This document shows positions 53,526 to 62,544 of a DNA stretch of 64,000 nucleotides, one piece after another. Below the pieces are notes generated by a model that saw only the letters and a list, made by a program, of their open reading frames with translations, was not told the origin of the DNA and did not search any database. The stretch's first letter is position 1, and the number at the start of each line of letters is the position of its first letter. The DNA is from Paenalicyclobacillus mengziensis (lineage in GTDB: Bacteria; Bacillota; Bacilli; Alicyclobacillales; Alicyclobacillaceae): NCBI RefSeq assembly GCF_017298635.1, contig NZ_CP071182.1:1984001-2048000 (forward strand), written 5' to 3'. The position numbers were made by a program, and so were the translations under genes.

Positions 53526-53975
53526 ATGGAGATGAACGTAAAGACAACATGGCAGGGAAAACGCCATTTTTTGAGTATGGGACCATCCGGACATCAGGTC
53601 TCGATGGATGCAAAAGAGGATGCCGGCGGAGAGGATAAAGGTAACCGCCCGATGGAATTGCTTTTGATGGGGCTGACCGGATGCACCGGCATTGACATCG
53701 CAATGATTTTGGAACGCATGCGTCTGCCAATGACAAGCTTAAACATCGAGGCAAAGGGCACACGTAAAGAGGATCATCCTCAGGCGTTTACCGAGATTGA
53801 GTTGACGTATCACATTGACGGGGAAATTCCAGCTGCAAAGGCCTGGCGGGCGGTTCATCTGAGTGAAGACAAGTACTGCTCAGCCTCAGCGTCACTCAAC
53901 GCAACCATCAAGCCGCGGCTCATTCTCAACGGACAAGAGATTCCGGATGCTGCCGGTCGGCACGACGAGGAATAG
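53526..53975 (+). CDS. OsmC-family protein
   Basis: The 149-residue thiol-dependent peroxidase-fold protein has two conserved cysteines in the usual positions, MGLTGCTGIDIAMILER and LSEDKYCSASASLNATI. NRPMELLLMGLTG and the C-terminal IKPRLILNGQEI are also typical, closest in layout to the YhfA type. The ATG has CAGGAGG 6 bases upstream. It follows the pseudouridine synthase by 19 bases. Confidence 0.88.
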   Translation: MEMNVKTTWQGKRHFLSMGPSGHQVSMDAKEDAGGEDKGNRPMELLLMGLTGCTGIDIAMILERMRLPMTSLNIEAKGTRKEDHPQAFTEIELTYHIDGEIPAAKAWRAVHLSEDKYCSASASLNATIKPRLILNGQEIPDAAGRHDEE

Positions 53976-53995
53976 CTGAGACTTCGACTGAGTTC

Positions 53996-54044
53996 GTGGA
54001 ACATTGCAACGTGGAACATTGCAAATAAGTTGGTGGAACATTGG
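53996..54044 (+). repeat. GTGGAACATTGCAA repeats
   Basis: Three copies of GTGGAACATTG(CAA) at about 53996, 54011 and 54033 follow the OsmC stop codon. The rest of the gap up to 54190 holds an ACTGGGGG/CCCCCAGT inverted pair and no gene. Confidence 0.8.
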
Positions 54045-54190
54045 AAACTGGGGGCGGCGTAGTTCAAAGCCATCTTCAAGACCATCGAAAGATGGGCATA
54101 CGGCCTGTTGAAAGCCAGTCCCCCAGTTGCTTGACTCCACGGTGTCAACAAATCGCGACTAAAATTTGCGCATGACAGTCTGATTGCTGC

Positions 54191-54535
54191 TTAACCCGGC
54201 GGCCATTGCAATTGTCTTCCGCCGAGAACGTGATAATGTAGGTGTTGAACCGTTTGCTGACCGTGGAAACCGATGTTTGTTACTAAACGGTACCCATTTT
54301 CAGCAATCCCGAGTTCTTCTGCAACCTGTTGTGCTGCTTGATGAACATGCAAGAGTACGGAAGCATCGGACGCTTCAATGTGATGTGCTGAAGCAATATG
54401 CTTCTTCGGGATAACCAGCACATGAACCGGTGCTTGCGGGCGAATGTCTCGGAATGCTAAAACGTCATCGGTCTCGAGTACCTTGTCGGACGGGATTTCA
54501 CCGCTTACAATTTTACAGAACAGGCAATCAGTCAC
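54191..54535 (-). CDS. HIT-family nucleotide-binding protein (HinT-like)
   Basis: The 114-residue protein starts with a GTG (54535) giving MTDCLFCKIVSGEIPSDKVL, with AAAGGATG upstream. It has FRDIRPQAPVHVLVIPKKHI and the histidine triad QTVQHLHYHVLGG, where the catalytic His-x-His-x-His hydrolyses adenosine or purine nucleotide phosphoramidates. The paired N-terminal cysteines (CLFC) are the usual zinc-site remnant. The upstream open stretch in the same frame is not family-like. Confidence 0.93.
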   Translation of the reverse strand: MTDCLFCKIVSGEIPSDKVLETDDVLAFRDIRPQAPVHVLVIPKKHIASAHHIEASDASVLLHVHQAAQQVAEELGIAENGYRLVTNIGFHGQQTVQHLHYHVLGGRQLQWPPG

Positions 54536-54716
54536 ACGTTCACATCCTTTCACCATCCAAGTACAACCAGTATACCAAGAATGTCGTCCAAAAGCGCGAA
54601 GCCGGATACGCCCACAAAGGCAGTTTGGTTGTCCTCGGTGCATGAGTTTGGGAGTGTCGTTTTTGTCCAGGGCTTCGGAGGAAAAAGTCACACAATTTTG
54701 AAAGGGGAGCGGCCAT

Positions 54717-55733
54717 ATGCCATTTGTAGGCTATTATGACGGGGAATTCGTGGAATTAGGGGCCAGGTCTGTGCCGATTGAGGAACGTGGACACCAATTC
54801 GGGGATGGTGTTTATGAGGTTGTTCGTGTCTATGGAGGCCGTCCTTTCTTGCTCGACTGGCATCTTGAACGAATGGAGAACAGCCTGAAGGCCATCGCCA
54901 TTGAAAACCCGTTTGACAGGGAAGGTTGGATTCAGTTGATTGGTGAGGCAATCCGGCGCAGTGGCGAGGCCGAGGCCACTGTGTACTGGCAGGTTACCCG
55001 TGGCATTGCGCCGCGCAACCATGTCTTCCCGTCTGCAAAATCCGTCGTCAGCCTTACAGTTCGCCCTCTTGCCGTATCAGGCAGTTCCGCCCACGAGGCC
55101 CACACTGCTGTGGGAGAACCAGGACCCGCACAAACGGCGGACACAGCGCCGCAGGCGTCTCTTCCTCCGCTTATCGCACTGCCAGACGAACGCTGGGCCA
55201 ACGCATACGTCAAGTCCATCAACTTATTGCCAAACGTCATTGCGAAGGAAATTGCTCACCGCTATCACGCGCAGGAAGCAATGCTCGTTAAAAACGGCTC
55301 CATTACCGAGTGCTCGGGCAGCAACGTTTGGTTTGTTCGCGGCGGCGAACTTTGGACGGCACCGACGAACCGTTTTATTTTACCAGGCATCACGCGCCGG
55401 TTTGTCCGCCAACTCGCAAAGGACGCGGGGGTACCGGTTCACGAAGAAGCCCTTCACCTCGACGAGTTACAGGATGTCGAAGAGGTGTTTGTGACAAGTA
55501 CCACGCAGGAGATTCAACTCATTGGTTCGATTGTCACACCCGTAGACAAAGAAACTGCATTGTACAACTTACCAGCGGACCTGCCCTCATCGCTCGTCAG
55601 CATTGGAGAAACATTGAAAACCCTGTGGACATCCCCTTCAACACCGGTTGTCGGCCTGAAGCTTGCACGATTGTTTCGTGAGACCGTGTACCGTATTCAG
55701 CAAGGCGAGAGTCCTCTGGCCGTCATCCAGTAA
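54717..55733 (+). CDS. Class IV PLP aminotransferase, probable D-amino acid aminotransferase
   Basis: The 338-residue protein has the DAAT-like N-terminus MPFVGYYDGEFVELGARSVP and ERGHQFGDGVYEVVRVYGGR. The PLP lysine lies in AYVKSINLLPNVIAKE, and EAMLVKNGSITECSGSNVWF and TPTNRFILPGITRR-like (TAPTNRFILPGITRRFVRQL) blocks follow. It would interconvert D-alanine and D-glutamate for peptidoglycan. Branched-chain aminotransferase or ADC lyase are alternatives. It is about 50 residues longer than usual because of an Ala/Pro/Thr-rich insertion near residues 125-155 and an extended C-terminus. The ATG has AAAGGGGAG upstream. Confidence 0.82.
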   Translation: MPFVGYYDGEFVELGARSVPIEERGHQFGDGVYEVVRVYGGRPFLLDWHLERMENSLKAIAIENPFDREGWIQLIGEAIRRSGEAEATVYWQVTRGIAPRNHVFPSAKSVVSLTVRPLAVSGSSAHEAHTAVGEPGPAQTADTAPQASLPPLIALPDERWANAYVKSINLLPNVIAKEIAHRYHAQEAMLVKNGSITECSGSNVWFVRGGELWTAPTNRFILPGITRRFVRQLAKDAGVPVHEEALHLDELQDVEEVFVTSTTQEIQLIGSIVTPVDKETALYNLPADLPSSLVSIGETLKTLWTSPSTPVVGLKLARLFRETVYRIQQGESPLAVIQ

Positions 55734-55768
55734 ACTGGAGTGCAACAACCGAACCTATCCAACTGTCG

Positions 55769-55800
55769 AAGGGCGCTTTTGCGCCCTTACAAATTTTTTT
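55769..55800 (+). terminator. Terminator after the aminotransferase gene
   Basis: AAGGGCGC/GCGCCCTT is a perfect stem with a TTTT loop, followed by ACAAATTTTTTT. A GAGCC(C/G)TT(C/A) repeat follows up to about 55845. Confidence 0.85.
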
Positions 55801-55898
55801 GAGCCCTTCTGAGCCCTTACGAATTCTTCTGAGCCGTTGGAAGACGTCCCTCTACGCAAACACAATCCTTGATTTCATCGCTTTTGCTCGCTTCCTGC

Positions 55899-55956
55899 TA
55901 GTCAATTTTCGCTATGTTTGATATGATAATCATGCGAATCTACCGACCGGTCGGTA
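55899..55956 (+). promoter_or_regulatory. fadN promoter with 16-bp perfect palindromic operator
   Basis: TAGTCA (55899-55904) and TATGAT (55922-55927) are 17 bases apart. TACCGACCGGTCGGTA (55941-55956) is a perfect palindrome just downstream of the expected transcription start. It has the ACCGnnCGGT-type half-sites recognised by several TetR-family repressors. It differs from the FadR-box-like site at 12981-12998. Confidence 0.7.
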
Positions 55957-55984
55957 ACGACCCGGACCCAGGAGGATTGACACT

Positions 55985-58390
55985 GTGGCACATCAGATTC
56001 ACAAGGTAGCCGTATTGGGCGCTGGCGTCATGGGCGCAGCCATCGCAGCGCACCTCGCAAACGTAGGTCTGTCTGTCCGATTACTGGACATTGTCCCGCC
56101 TGAGTTAACCAAAGAAGAAGCTGCAAAAGGTTTAACCCTTGAATCACCCGTCGTTCGGAATCGTTTTGCGTCAAACGGGCTCAGTGCAGCCAGAAAGGCG
56201 AAACCAGCCTCGTTTTACCGTGCTGCAGACGCCAACAGGATTGAGCTCGGAAACTTTGAAGACGACTTGGCGAAAATTGGCGACTGTGACTGGGTCATTG
56301 AAGCCGTCGTCGAGAACCTTGCGATTAAGCAATCGCTGTTCGAACGCGTCGAGAAGTACTTATCAAAAGATGCCGTCGTGAGCTCAAACACCTCCGGTAT
56401 CTCCATTCAGGACATGGTCAAAGACCGCAGCCCTGAGTTTCGACGTCGTTTCCTCGGAACGCACTTTTTTAACCCGCCGCGCTATATGCAGTTGCTCGAG
56501 TTGATTCCGGGCCCCGATACGGACCCAACCATTGTCACCGTTATGAAAGCGTTTGGGGAACGCGTGCTTGGCAAAGGGGTTGTGCTCGCGAAGGATACCC
56601 CGAACTTTATCGCCAACCGCATCGGTACCTACGGGCTTTTGGTGACCCTTGACGCCATGAAAAAGTACGAACTCGGCGTCGATGAAGTCGATGCTGTGAC
56701 AGGTCCTGCCATGGGACGTCCGAAGAGTGCAACGTTCAGAACGCTTGATCTCGTCGGCCTTGATACCTTCTTCCACGTCGCCAAGAACGTTGGTCAGAAC
56801 GTGACCGAAGAATGGGAAAAACAGGCGTTTATTGTACCTGAATACATCGAAAAGATGCTTGAAAACCGCTGGCTCGGCGAAAAGACGGGTCAAGGGTTCT
56901 TCAAACGCGTGAAATCGGGTGGTTCATCCGAAATTCTCGCTCTAAATCTCGATACGTTCGAATACCGCCCGCGCAAGAAGCTGAAGTCGGCTTCTCTCGA
57001 CGCTGCGAAGGCTGCCAAAGGCAGTGCAGCGAAAATGCAGGCGCTGGTCTACGGCAAGGATTCTGCCGGTCTGTTTGCGTGGGAAGTGCTGAAGAAGGTA
57101 CTGCTTTACACAGCGAACAAGCAAGCCGAGATTGCGGATGATATCGTTGCTGTCGACAACGCGATGAAGTGGGGATTCAACTGGGAACTCGGTCCCTACG
57201 AGACGTGGGATGCCATTGGTGTCGAGAAGTCCGTCCTGCGCATGCGCGCGGAAGGCGAGACGATTCCAGAGTTTGTGGAAGCCCTGCTCGCCTCCGGGAA
57301 GACCTCGTTCTACCACAGGCAGCCTGGGGAAGTTCCGCAGTTCTACGTCTCGAGCGGTGCGTACCGCGCGGTCGAGGAGCCGAAGGAAGCCATCTCTTTG
57401 GCGCGATTGAAAGAACAAGGCAAAGTCGTGAAGAAGAACAGCGGTGCGAGCCTCGTCGATCTCGGCGACGGCGCCCTGTGCCTCGAATTCCATTCACCAA
57501 AACAAGCGATTGGCGCAGACATTATTCAGATGGTGGATGTCGCCGTGAAGGAAGTTTCCGCAAACTGGGAAGCTCTCGTCATCGGCAATCAGGCACCCAA
57601 CTTCTGCGTTGGCGCCAACCTGATGATGATGCTGATGGAAGCTCAGGACGAAAACTGGGATGAACTGAACATGATTGTCCACCAGTTCCAGCAAGCGGCC
57701 ATGAAGCTGAAGTACATGGATAAGCCGGTTGTGTCGGCACCGTTTGCGATGGCCTTAGGCGGTGGTGCGGAGATGTGTTTCCCAGCCGATAGAGTTCAAG
57801 CATCCGCCGAAAGCTACATTGGCCTCGTGGAGGTCGGTGTAGGCCTCATTCCGGGCGGCGGCGGCAACAAGGAAATGCTCATTCGGGCCATCGAAGGTGT
57901 GCCGGAAGGCGTCAATACGCGGCTCGATCCGTTTGTACAAAAGGCTTTTGAGAATATCGCACTGGCCAAAGTCTCGACGAGTGCAAGAGATGCACAGGAC
58001 CTCGGGTACCTTCGCAGCACCGATGGTGTGACCGTCAACCGCGACTTCCTGCTGTATGACGCCAAACAGGCTGCGCTGTCGCTCGCGAAGGCTGGTTACA
58101 CGCCGCGTCAGCAAAAGCCAATTCCGGTCGTTGGTGAATCCGGAGCCGCTGTGCTCAAGATTGGCGTGTTCGGAATGAAGACCGCAGGCTATGTGTCCGA
58201 TCACGATGTGAAGATTGCGCACCACCTGATTCGGGTCTTGACGGGCGGATCGGTCCCTCGTGGCACGCTTGTTCCCGAACAGTACCTGCTTGACCTTGAG
58301 CGCGAAGCATTCCTGAGTCTGGTTGGCGAACCAAAGACGCAGCAGCGGATGCAACACATGCTGACGACAGGCAAGCCGCTGCGCAACTAA
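55985..58390 (+). CDS. fadN: Fatty acid oxidation 3-hydroxyacyl-CoA dehydrogenase/enoyl-CoA hydratase
   Basis: The 801-residue bifunctional beta-oxidation enzyme starts at a GTG after CAGGAGG. The N-terminal NAD-binding fold is VAVLGAGVMGAAIAAHLANV. The HAD signature region (LGTHFFNPPRYMQLLELIPG, ANRIGTYG) and HAD C-terminal domains follow, then a crotonase domain at about residues 490-700 (VIGNQAPNFCVGANLMMMLM, FAMALGGGAEMCFPADRVQA, IGLVEVGVGLIPGGGGNKEM with the catalytic Glu). The domain order (dehydrogenase first) is that of Bacillus FadN, not proteobacterial FadB. First gene of fadN-fadA-fadE. Confidence 0.96.
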   Translation: MAHQIHKVAVLGAGVMGAAIAAHLANVGLSVRLLDIVPPELTKEEAAKGLTLESPVVRNRFASNGLSAARKAKPASFYRAADANRIELGNFEDDLAKIGDCDWVIEAVVENLAIKQSLFERVEKYLSKDAVVSSNTSGISIQDMVKDRSPEFRRRFLGTHFFNPPRYMQLLELIPGPDTDPTIVTVMKAFGERVLGKGVVLAKDTPNFIANRIGTYGLLVTLDAMKKYELGVDEVDAVTGPAMGRPKSATFRTLDLVGLDTFFHVAKNVGQNVTEEWEKQAFIVPEYIEKMLENRWLGEKTGQGFFKRVKSGGSSEILALNLDTFEYRPRKKLKSASLDAAKAAKGSAAKMQALVYGKDSAGLFAWEVLKKVLLYTANKQAEIADDIVAVDNAMKWGFNWELGPYETWDAIGVEKSVLRMRAEGETIPEFVEALLASGKTSFYHRQPGEVPQFYVSSGAYRAVEEPKEAISLARLKEQGKVVKKNSGASLVDLGDGALCLEFHSPKQAIGADIIQMVDVAVKEVSANWEALVIGNQAPNFCVGANLMMMLMEAQDENWDELNMIVHQFQQAAMKLKYMDKPVVSAPFAMALGGGAEMCFPADRVQASAESYIGLVEVGVGLIPGGGGNKEMLIRAIEGVPEGVNTRLDPFVQKAFENIALAKVSTSARDAQDLGYLRSTDGVTVNRDFLLYDAKQAALSLAKAGYTPRQQKPIPVVGESGAAVLKIGVFGMKTAGYVSDHDVKIAHHLIRVLTGGSVPRGTLVPEQYLLDLEREAFLSLVGEPKTQQRMQHMLTTGKPLRN

Positions 58391-58585
58391 GTTCGCACAC
58401 TTCGTGGTGTAGCAGTCTGCGATGCCGCAACCCGCGATGCAATGCGGCCTGGCGGACGCCAGCACGGAGATGATGATACAGCATCGACATGCGCATCCCC
58501 CGGGGCCGGGAAGGCACCAGCCGCGGGGACGTCAATTGGGATGGACAGATAGTCGGAGTCACCTTCATGAAAAGGAGGAAACGTT

Positions 58586-59767
58586 GTGAGAGAGGCAGTA
58601 ATCGTCGCCGGTGTGCGCACCGCAATCGGCAAGGCACCGAAAGGCACCCTGAGAAACACGCGACCTGACGACCTTGGCGCTATCGTCATTGAGGAATTGA
58701 TGCGTCGCGTCCCTCAGGTGTCCAAAGAAGAAATCGAAGACGTCGTCATGGGGTGTGCAATTCCTGAGGCAGAGCAGGGGATGAACGTAGCCCGTATCAT
58801 CGCCCTTCGCGCCGGACTGCCAACCAGCGTCAGCGGGATGACTGTAAATCGATTTTGCTCATCCGGACTGCAGACCATCTCTATTGCTGCGCAGCAGATT
58901 ATGACCGGGATGTCCGAGGTGCTCATCGCGGGCGGCGTCGAGACCATGAGCTTGCTGCCGATGGGCGGATATAACATCTCGCCGAACCCGGAACTTGCAA
59001 AAAGATATCCAGAAACCTACATGTCGATGGGACACACCGCGGAACAGGTGGCGCAGCGATTTGGGGTGTCGCGCGAAGATCAGGATGCATTTGCACTGCG
59101 CAGCCACCAACGTGCCGCCAGGGCGATTCACGAAGGCAAGTTTAAAGGCGAAATTGTCCCTGTCACCGTCAAGGAAACGGTGATTGACGCAAACAACAAG
59201 GCTGTGACGAAGGAACGCGTGTTTGACACAGACGAGGGCGTGCGCGAGACCACATCTCTCGAAGCGCTGGCGAACCTGCGCCCGGCCTTTGGCTTGAAAG
59301 GCAGCGTGACTGCTGGAAACTCTTCGCAGACTAGTGACGGCGCTGCTGCGGTGCTCCTGATGTCGGCCGAAAAGGCGACAGAGCTCGGCTTGAAGCCGCT
59401 CGGCGTGTTTCGCTCGTTTGCTGTTGCCGGTGTCGATCCCGATATCATGGGCGTCGGCCCCGTCGCCGCCGTGCCCAAAGCACTCAAACTTGCGGGGATT
59501 TCTCTCCCTGACGTCGACTTAATTGAATTGAACGAAGCGTTTGCATCTCAGTCCCTCCACGTCATTCGTACGCTCGGCATGGACGAAGAAAAGGTGAATG
59601 TCAACGGCGGTGCCATCGCGCTGGGCCATCCGCTTGGCTGCACCGGTGCAAGGCTGACGGTGTCGCTCCTGAACGAACTGCAGCGCCAACAGGGCCGCTA
59701 CGGTTTGGTCACGATGTGCATTGGCGGCGGTATGGGTGCTGCTGGCGTGTTTGAACGGTTGGCGTAA
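58586..59767 (+). CDS. fadA: Acetyl-CoA C-acyltransferase (3-ketoacyl-CoA thiolase)
   Basis: The 393-residue thiolase has the nucleophilic cysteine in [18 protein letters not shown], the histidine in [20 protein letters not shown] and the second cysteine in [15 protein letters not shown]. It performs the last step of beta-oxidation. The GTG at 58586 has AAAGGAGG 8 bases upstream. The 195-base gap after fadN contains no gene I can support. The 3' end, including the stop codon, is part of a 41-bp tandem repeat. Confidence 0.96.
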   Translation: MREAVIVAGVRTAIGKAPKGTLRNTRPDDLGAIVIEELMRRVPQVSKEEIEDVVMGCAIPEAEQGMNVARIIALRAGLPTSVSGMTVNRFCSSGLQTISIAAQQIMTGMSEVLIAGGVETMSLLPMGGYNISPNPELAKRYPETYMSMGHTAEQVAQRFGVSREDQDAFALRSHQRAARAIHEGKFKGEIVPVTVKETVIDANNKAVTKERVFDTDEGVRETTSLEALANLRPAFGLKGSVTAGNSSQTSDGAAAVLLMSAEKATELGLKPLGVFRSFAVAGVDPDIMGVGPVAAVPKALKLAGISLPDVDLIELNEAFASQSLHVIRTLGMDEEKVNVNGGAIALGHPLGCTGARLTVSLLNELQRQQGRYGLVTMCIGGGMGAAGVFERLA

Positions 59768-59878
59768 CAGGTGACTGTGACGTCCTTCCGTTGGGACGAC
59801 TGGCGTAACAGGTTACTGTGACGTCCTTCCGTTGGGACGACTGGCGTAGCAGGCGACTGTGGCGTCCTTCCGCCGGCG
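59760..59878 (+). repeat. 41-bp tandem repeat starting in the fadA stop region
   Basis: TGGCGTAACAGGTGACTGTG... units start at 59760, 59801 and 59842; the third is shortened and more divergent. The first unit contains the final Ala codon and TAA of fadA. Confidence 0.95.
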
Positions 59879-59932
59879 GTAACAGCGCTTCGTTAACTTT
59901 GACAACACATCAACATTGGAGGCGTGTAGACC

Positions 59933-61705
59933 ATGACGACAGAGCAAGGGCAATTGACCAAGGGCGGCGCCTTTCTGATTGAGGCGACAAGCCCGCAAAA
60001 CGTATTTACACCAGAGGACTTTACCTCTGAGCACCACATGATTGCCGAGACCACAAGAGCGTTTGTCGAAGGGGAAATCCTTCCGAACAGTGATAAGCTT
60101 GAGCATCAAGATTGGGATTTGACCGTGAAACTTCTTCACAAAGCAGGCGAATTGGGACTCCTCGCTGCGGACGTGCCAGAAGCGTACGATGGACTCGGTG
60201 CAGACAAGGTCACGTCAGCCCTCATCACGGAGTACATTACCCGAGGCGGATCGTTCGCGCTCAGTCATGGGGCACATGTGGGTATCGGATCGCTCCCGAT
60301 TGTTTTCTTTGGCACGGAAGAGCAGAAGCAAAAATACCTCCCGAGTTTGGCGACGGGCGAGAAAATTGCAGCCTATGCGCTGACGGAACCGGGGTCAGGC
60401 TCCGACGCGCTTGGCGCCAAGACGGTTGCGAAGCTGTCGGACGACGGCAAATACTATGTCCTGAACGGCACGAAGCAGTTCATTACAAACTCTGCTTTCG
60501 CTGACATCTTCATTGTCTACGCCAAGATTGACGGCGAGAAGTTCTCAGCGTTCATCGTCGAGCGCGGTTTTGACGGCGTCTCAACAGGTCCTGAGGAGAA
60601 GAAGATGGGCATCAAGGCGTCCTCGACTCGCCAGCTCATTCTCGACAACGTCAAGGTCCCAGTGGAAAACCTGCTTGGTGAACCGGGGCGCGGGCACGTC
60701 ATCGCATTTAACATCCTGAACATTGGACGTTACAAGCTGGCTGTCGGCTGTGTCGGCGGTATGAAGTCGGCCATTGAGACTTCCGTCCAATATGCGAAGC
60801 AGCGCCAGCAGTTCAAGACCTCGATTTCGAACTTCCCGCTCATTCAGCAGAAGATTGCCGACATGAACATCCGTGCTTATGTGGCAGAGAGCATGTCCTA
60901 TCGGTCAACAGGCGATATCGACAAGCAACTCGAGCAACTTGGCGACACCTCTGATGGACGCACCGTTGCGAAAGCCATTGAAGAGTATGCCATCGAATGC
61001 TCCGTGAACAAGGTGTTTGCGTCTGAAGCCCTCGATTTTGTCGTCGATGAAGGCGTCCAGATTCACGGTGGTGTTGGTTTCATTCAGGAGTACCCGATTG
61101 AGCGGATGTATCGCGACTCGCGGATCAACCGAATTTTTGAGGGGACCAACGAGATCAACCGGCTCATTATTCCGGACACACTGCTCCGTAAAGCCATGAA
61201 GGGTGAATTACCGCTGCTTCAGGTTGCTTCTGGACTTCAGGAAGAGCTGATGGGCATGCTCCCGACGCCCGACGAGTCCGAAGTGCTTGGCGCGGAGAGC
61301 CATCTACTGGAAATGGCGAAGAAGGTGTTCTTGTTTGTCGGCGGATCGGCGGTGCAAAAATATATGCAGTCGCTGAAAGACGAGCAAGAGATTCTAGCGA
61401 ACCTGGCGAATATTGCGATTGAGGTTTACGCGATGGAAAGTTCGCTCCTGCGCGCCAAGAAGGCTGTCGAAGCGGGCCGTTCGGCCGACCTGAAGGTTGC
61501 CATGGTGGAGGTTTACACGAGGGAAGCATTTGCCCGCATCGAAGGGTATGCACGGGACACACTGGCTGCAATGGAGGACGGCGACACACTGCGCACACAG
61601 TTGTCTGTCCTGCGTAAGTTGACCCGCTTCCAGCCAGTTAATGCGAAGGCTCTGAAGCGCCAGATAGCGGCTGCTGTGATTGAGGCTGAAAAGTACATCT
61701 CGTAA
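59933..61705 (+). CDS. fadE: Acyl-CoA dehydrogenase
   Basis: The 590-residue flavoenzyme carries out the first step of beta-oxidation. It shows AYALTEPGSGSDALGAKTVA (acyl-CoA dehydrogenase signature 1), GIKASSTRQLILDNVKVPVE, the FAD-binding YAKQRQQFKTSISNFPLIQQ, QIHGGVGFIQEYPIERMYRD and INRIFEGTNEINRLI with the region of the catalytic Glu. A C-terminal extension of about 180 residues is typical of Bacillus FadE and VLCAD-like enzymes. Electrons pass to EtfAB encoded at 13657-15458. Third gene of the fadNAE operon; GGAGGCG lies before the ATG. Confidence 0.95.
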   Translation: MTTEQGQLTKGGAFLIEATSPQNVFTPEDFTSEHHMIAETTRAFVEGEILPNSDKLEHQDWDLTVKLLHKAGELGLLAADVPEAYDGLGADKVTSALITEYITRGGSFALSHGAHVGIGSLPIVFFGTEEQKQKYLPSLATGEKIAAYALTEPGSGSDALGAKTVAKLSDDGKYYVLNGTKQFITNSAFADIFIVYAKIDGEKFSAFIVERGFDGVSTGPEEKKMGIKASSTRQLILDNVKVPVENLLGEPGRGHVIAFNILNIGRYKLAVGCVGGMKSAIETSVQYAKQRQQFKTSISNFPLIQQKIADMNIRAYVAESMSYRSTGDIDKQLEQLGDTSDGRTVAKAIEEYAIECSVNKVFASEALDFVVDEGVQIHGGVGFIQEYPIERMYRDSRINRIFEGTNEINRLIIPDTLLRKAMKGELPLLQVASGLQEELMGMLPTPDESEVLGAESHLLEMAKKVFLFVGGSAVQKYMQSLKDEQEILANLANIAIEVYAMESSLLRAKKAVEAGRSADLKVAMVEVYTREAFARIEGYARDTLAAMEDGDTLRTQLSVLRKLTRFQPVNAKALKRQIAAAVIEAEKYIS

Positions 61706-61798
61706 TCACGTAGCAAGCCTCGTGGGCTGTACTGTACCCGATAAGGACCGTCTGTTCGTTCGGACAGGATGGACGGTCTGACGGCCGGTTCAGGGAAG

Positions 61799-61910
61799 AT
61801 GGACCGCCTGTCCGAGGATAGCGGTGGACCGTCTGAGGAACGTGGTGGACCGTCTGAGGATCGCGGTGGACCGTCTGCCCGCCTGTTGGGGGAACATGGT
61901 GGACCCGAGA
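61799..61910 (+). repeat. 21-bp repeat after fadE
   Basis: GGTGGACCGTCTGAGGA(A/T)CG and related units occur about five times, three of them at a 21-base period. An open frame of 73 codons crosses it (repeated GGPSE) but has no ribosome-binding site. Confidence 0.85.
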
Positions 61911-61918
61911 GTGACAAT

Positions 61919-61960
61919 AGACCTTCTGCGGGAGTTTCAGGACTTCGCAGAAGGTCTTTG
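61919..61960 (+). terminator. Terminator of the fadNAE operon
   Basis: AGACCTTCTGCG/CGCAGAAGGTCT is a perfect 12-bp stem followed by TTGATTTTG. From 61961 to 62159 I see no supported gene. Confidence 0.8.
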
Positions 61961-62159
61961 ATTTTGTGCAGCGCCGCAGGTGCGGCGTGATGGACAGGGC
62001 AGCGACAGGGCCGGGAGCGTTGGGGGAGTTCAACAGGAGACCGGCACTCACTTCCGTAGAATATCCCGTTCGAGACTTGTACAATAAAGGCAGCCTCTAC
62101 TCATTTGATGCCACAATCCTGCCTTCTATTTTATTCCATCGAGAGCGAGGTGATTTAAA

Positions 62160-62432
62160 GTGGCAGTGGAACCTGGATATGTCATGGACTGGATTGCAGC
62201 CTGGATCCCGTTACTCGTCATTATCATTAGTTTTGCACTTTATTATGGATTCAAGGGTGGAACAGTCCCCACGCTTGTCGCTACTGTATTGTCTTTTGGC
62301 GTGCCGTTTTTGGTCATGAAGCTCTGGTTGACCTTGAACTTCTGGCCGTGGTTGCTGCTTTACGTATTTTTAAGCTGGATAGCCTGCTGGGGGGCTAACT
62401 TCGCCCTCAAGAGGCGCCCTCACCGATCCTGA
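62160..62432 (+). CDS. Small integral membrane protein, unknown
   Basis: The 90-residue protein starts at a GTG with GCGAGGTG about 8 bases upstream. It has about three hydrophobic helices: residues 9-28 (MDWIAAWIPLLVIIISFALY), 36-54 (VPTLVATVLSFGVPFLVMKL) and 58-80 (LNFWPWLLLYVFLSWIACWG). It is Trp-rich, with a basic end (ALKRRPHRS). No family recognised. Confidence 0.65.
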   Translation: MAVEPGYVMDWIAAWIPLLVIIISFALYYGFKGGTVPTLVATVLSFGVPFLVMKLWLTLNFWPWLLLYVFLSWIACWGANFALKRRPHRS

Positions 62433-62544
62433 AGTCCAGAAGGGGGCCGTGTTCGGCCGTTGCTTACCACGACTTAGAATCGGCAGATGGAGACTCAGGG
62501 CCGGCTGAACGGATCGGATGAGGCAAAGGACCGACGGTGAGTCC

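Noticed and set aside
61769..61990. 73-codon frame after fadE made of GGPSE-type repeats
   Set aside because: No ribosome-binding site, and it runs through the fadNAE terminator hairpin.
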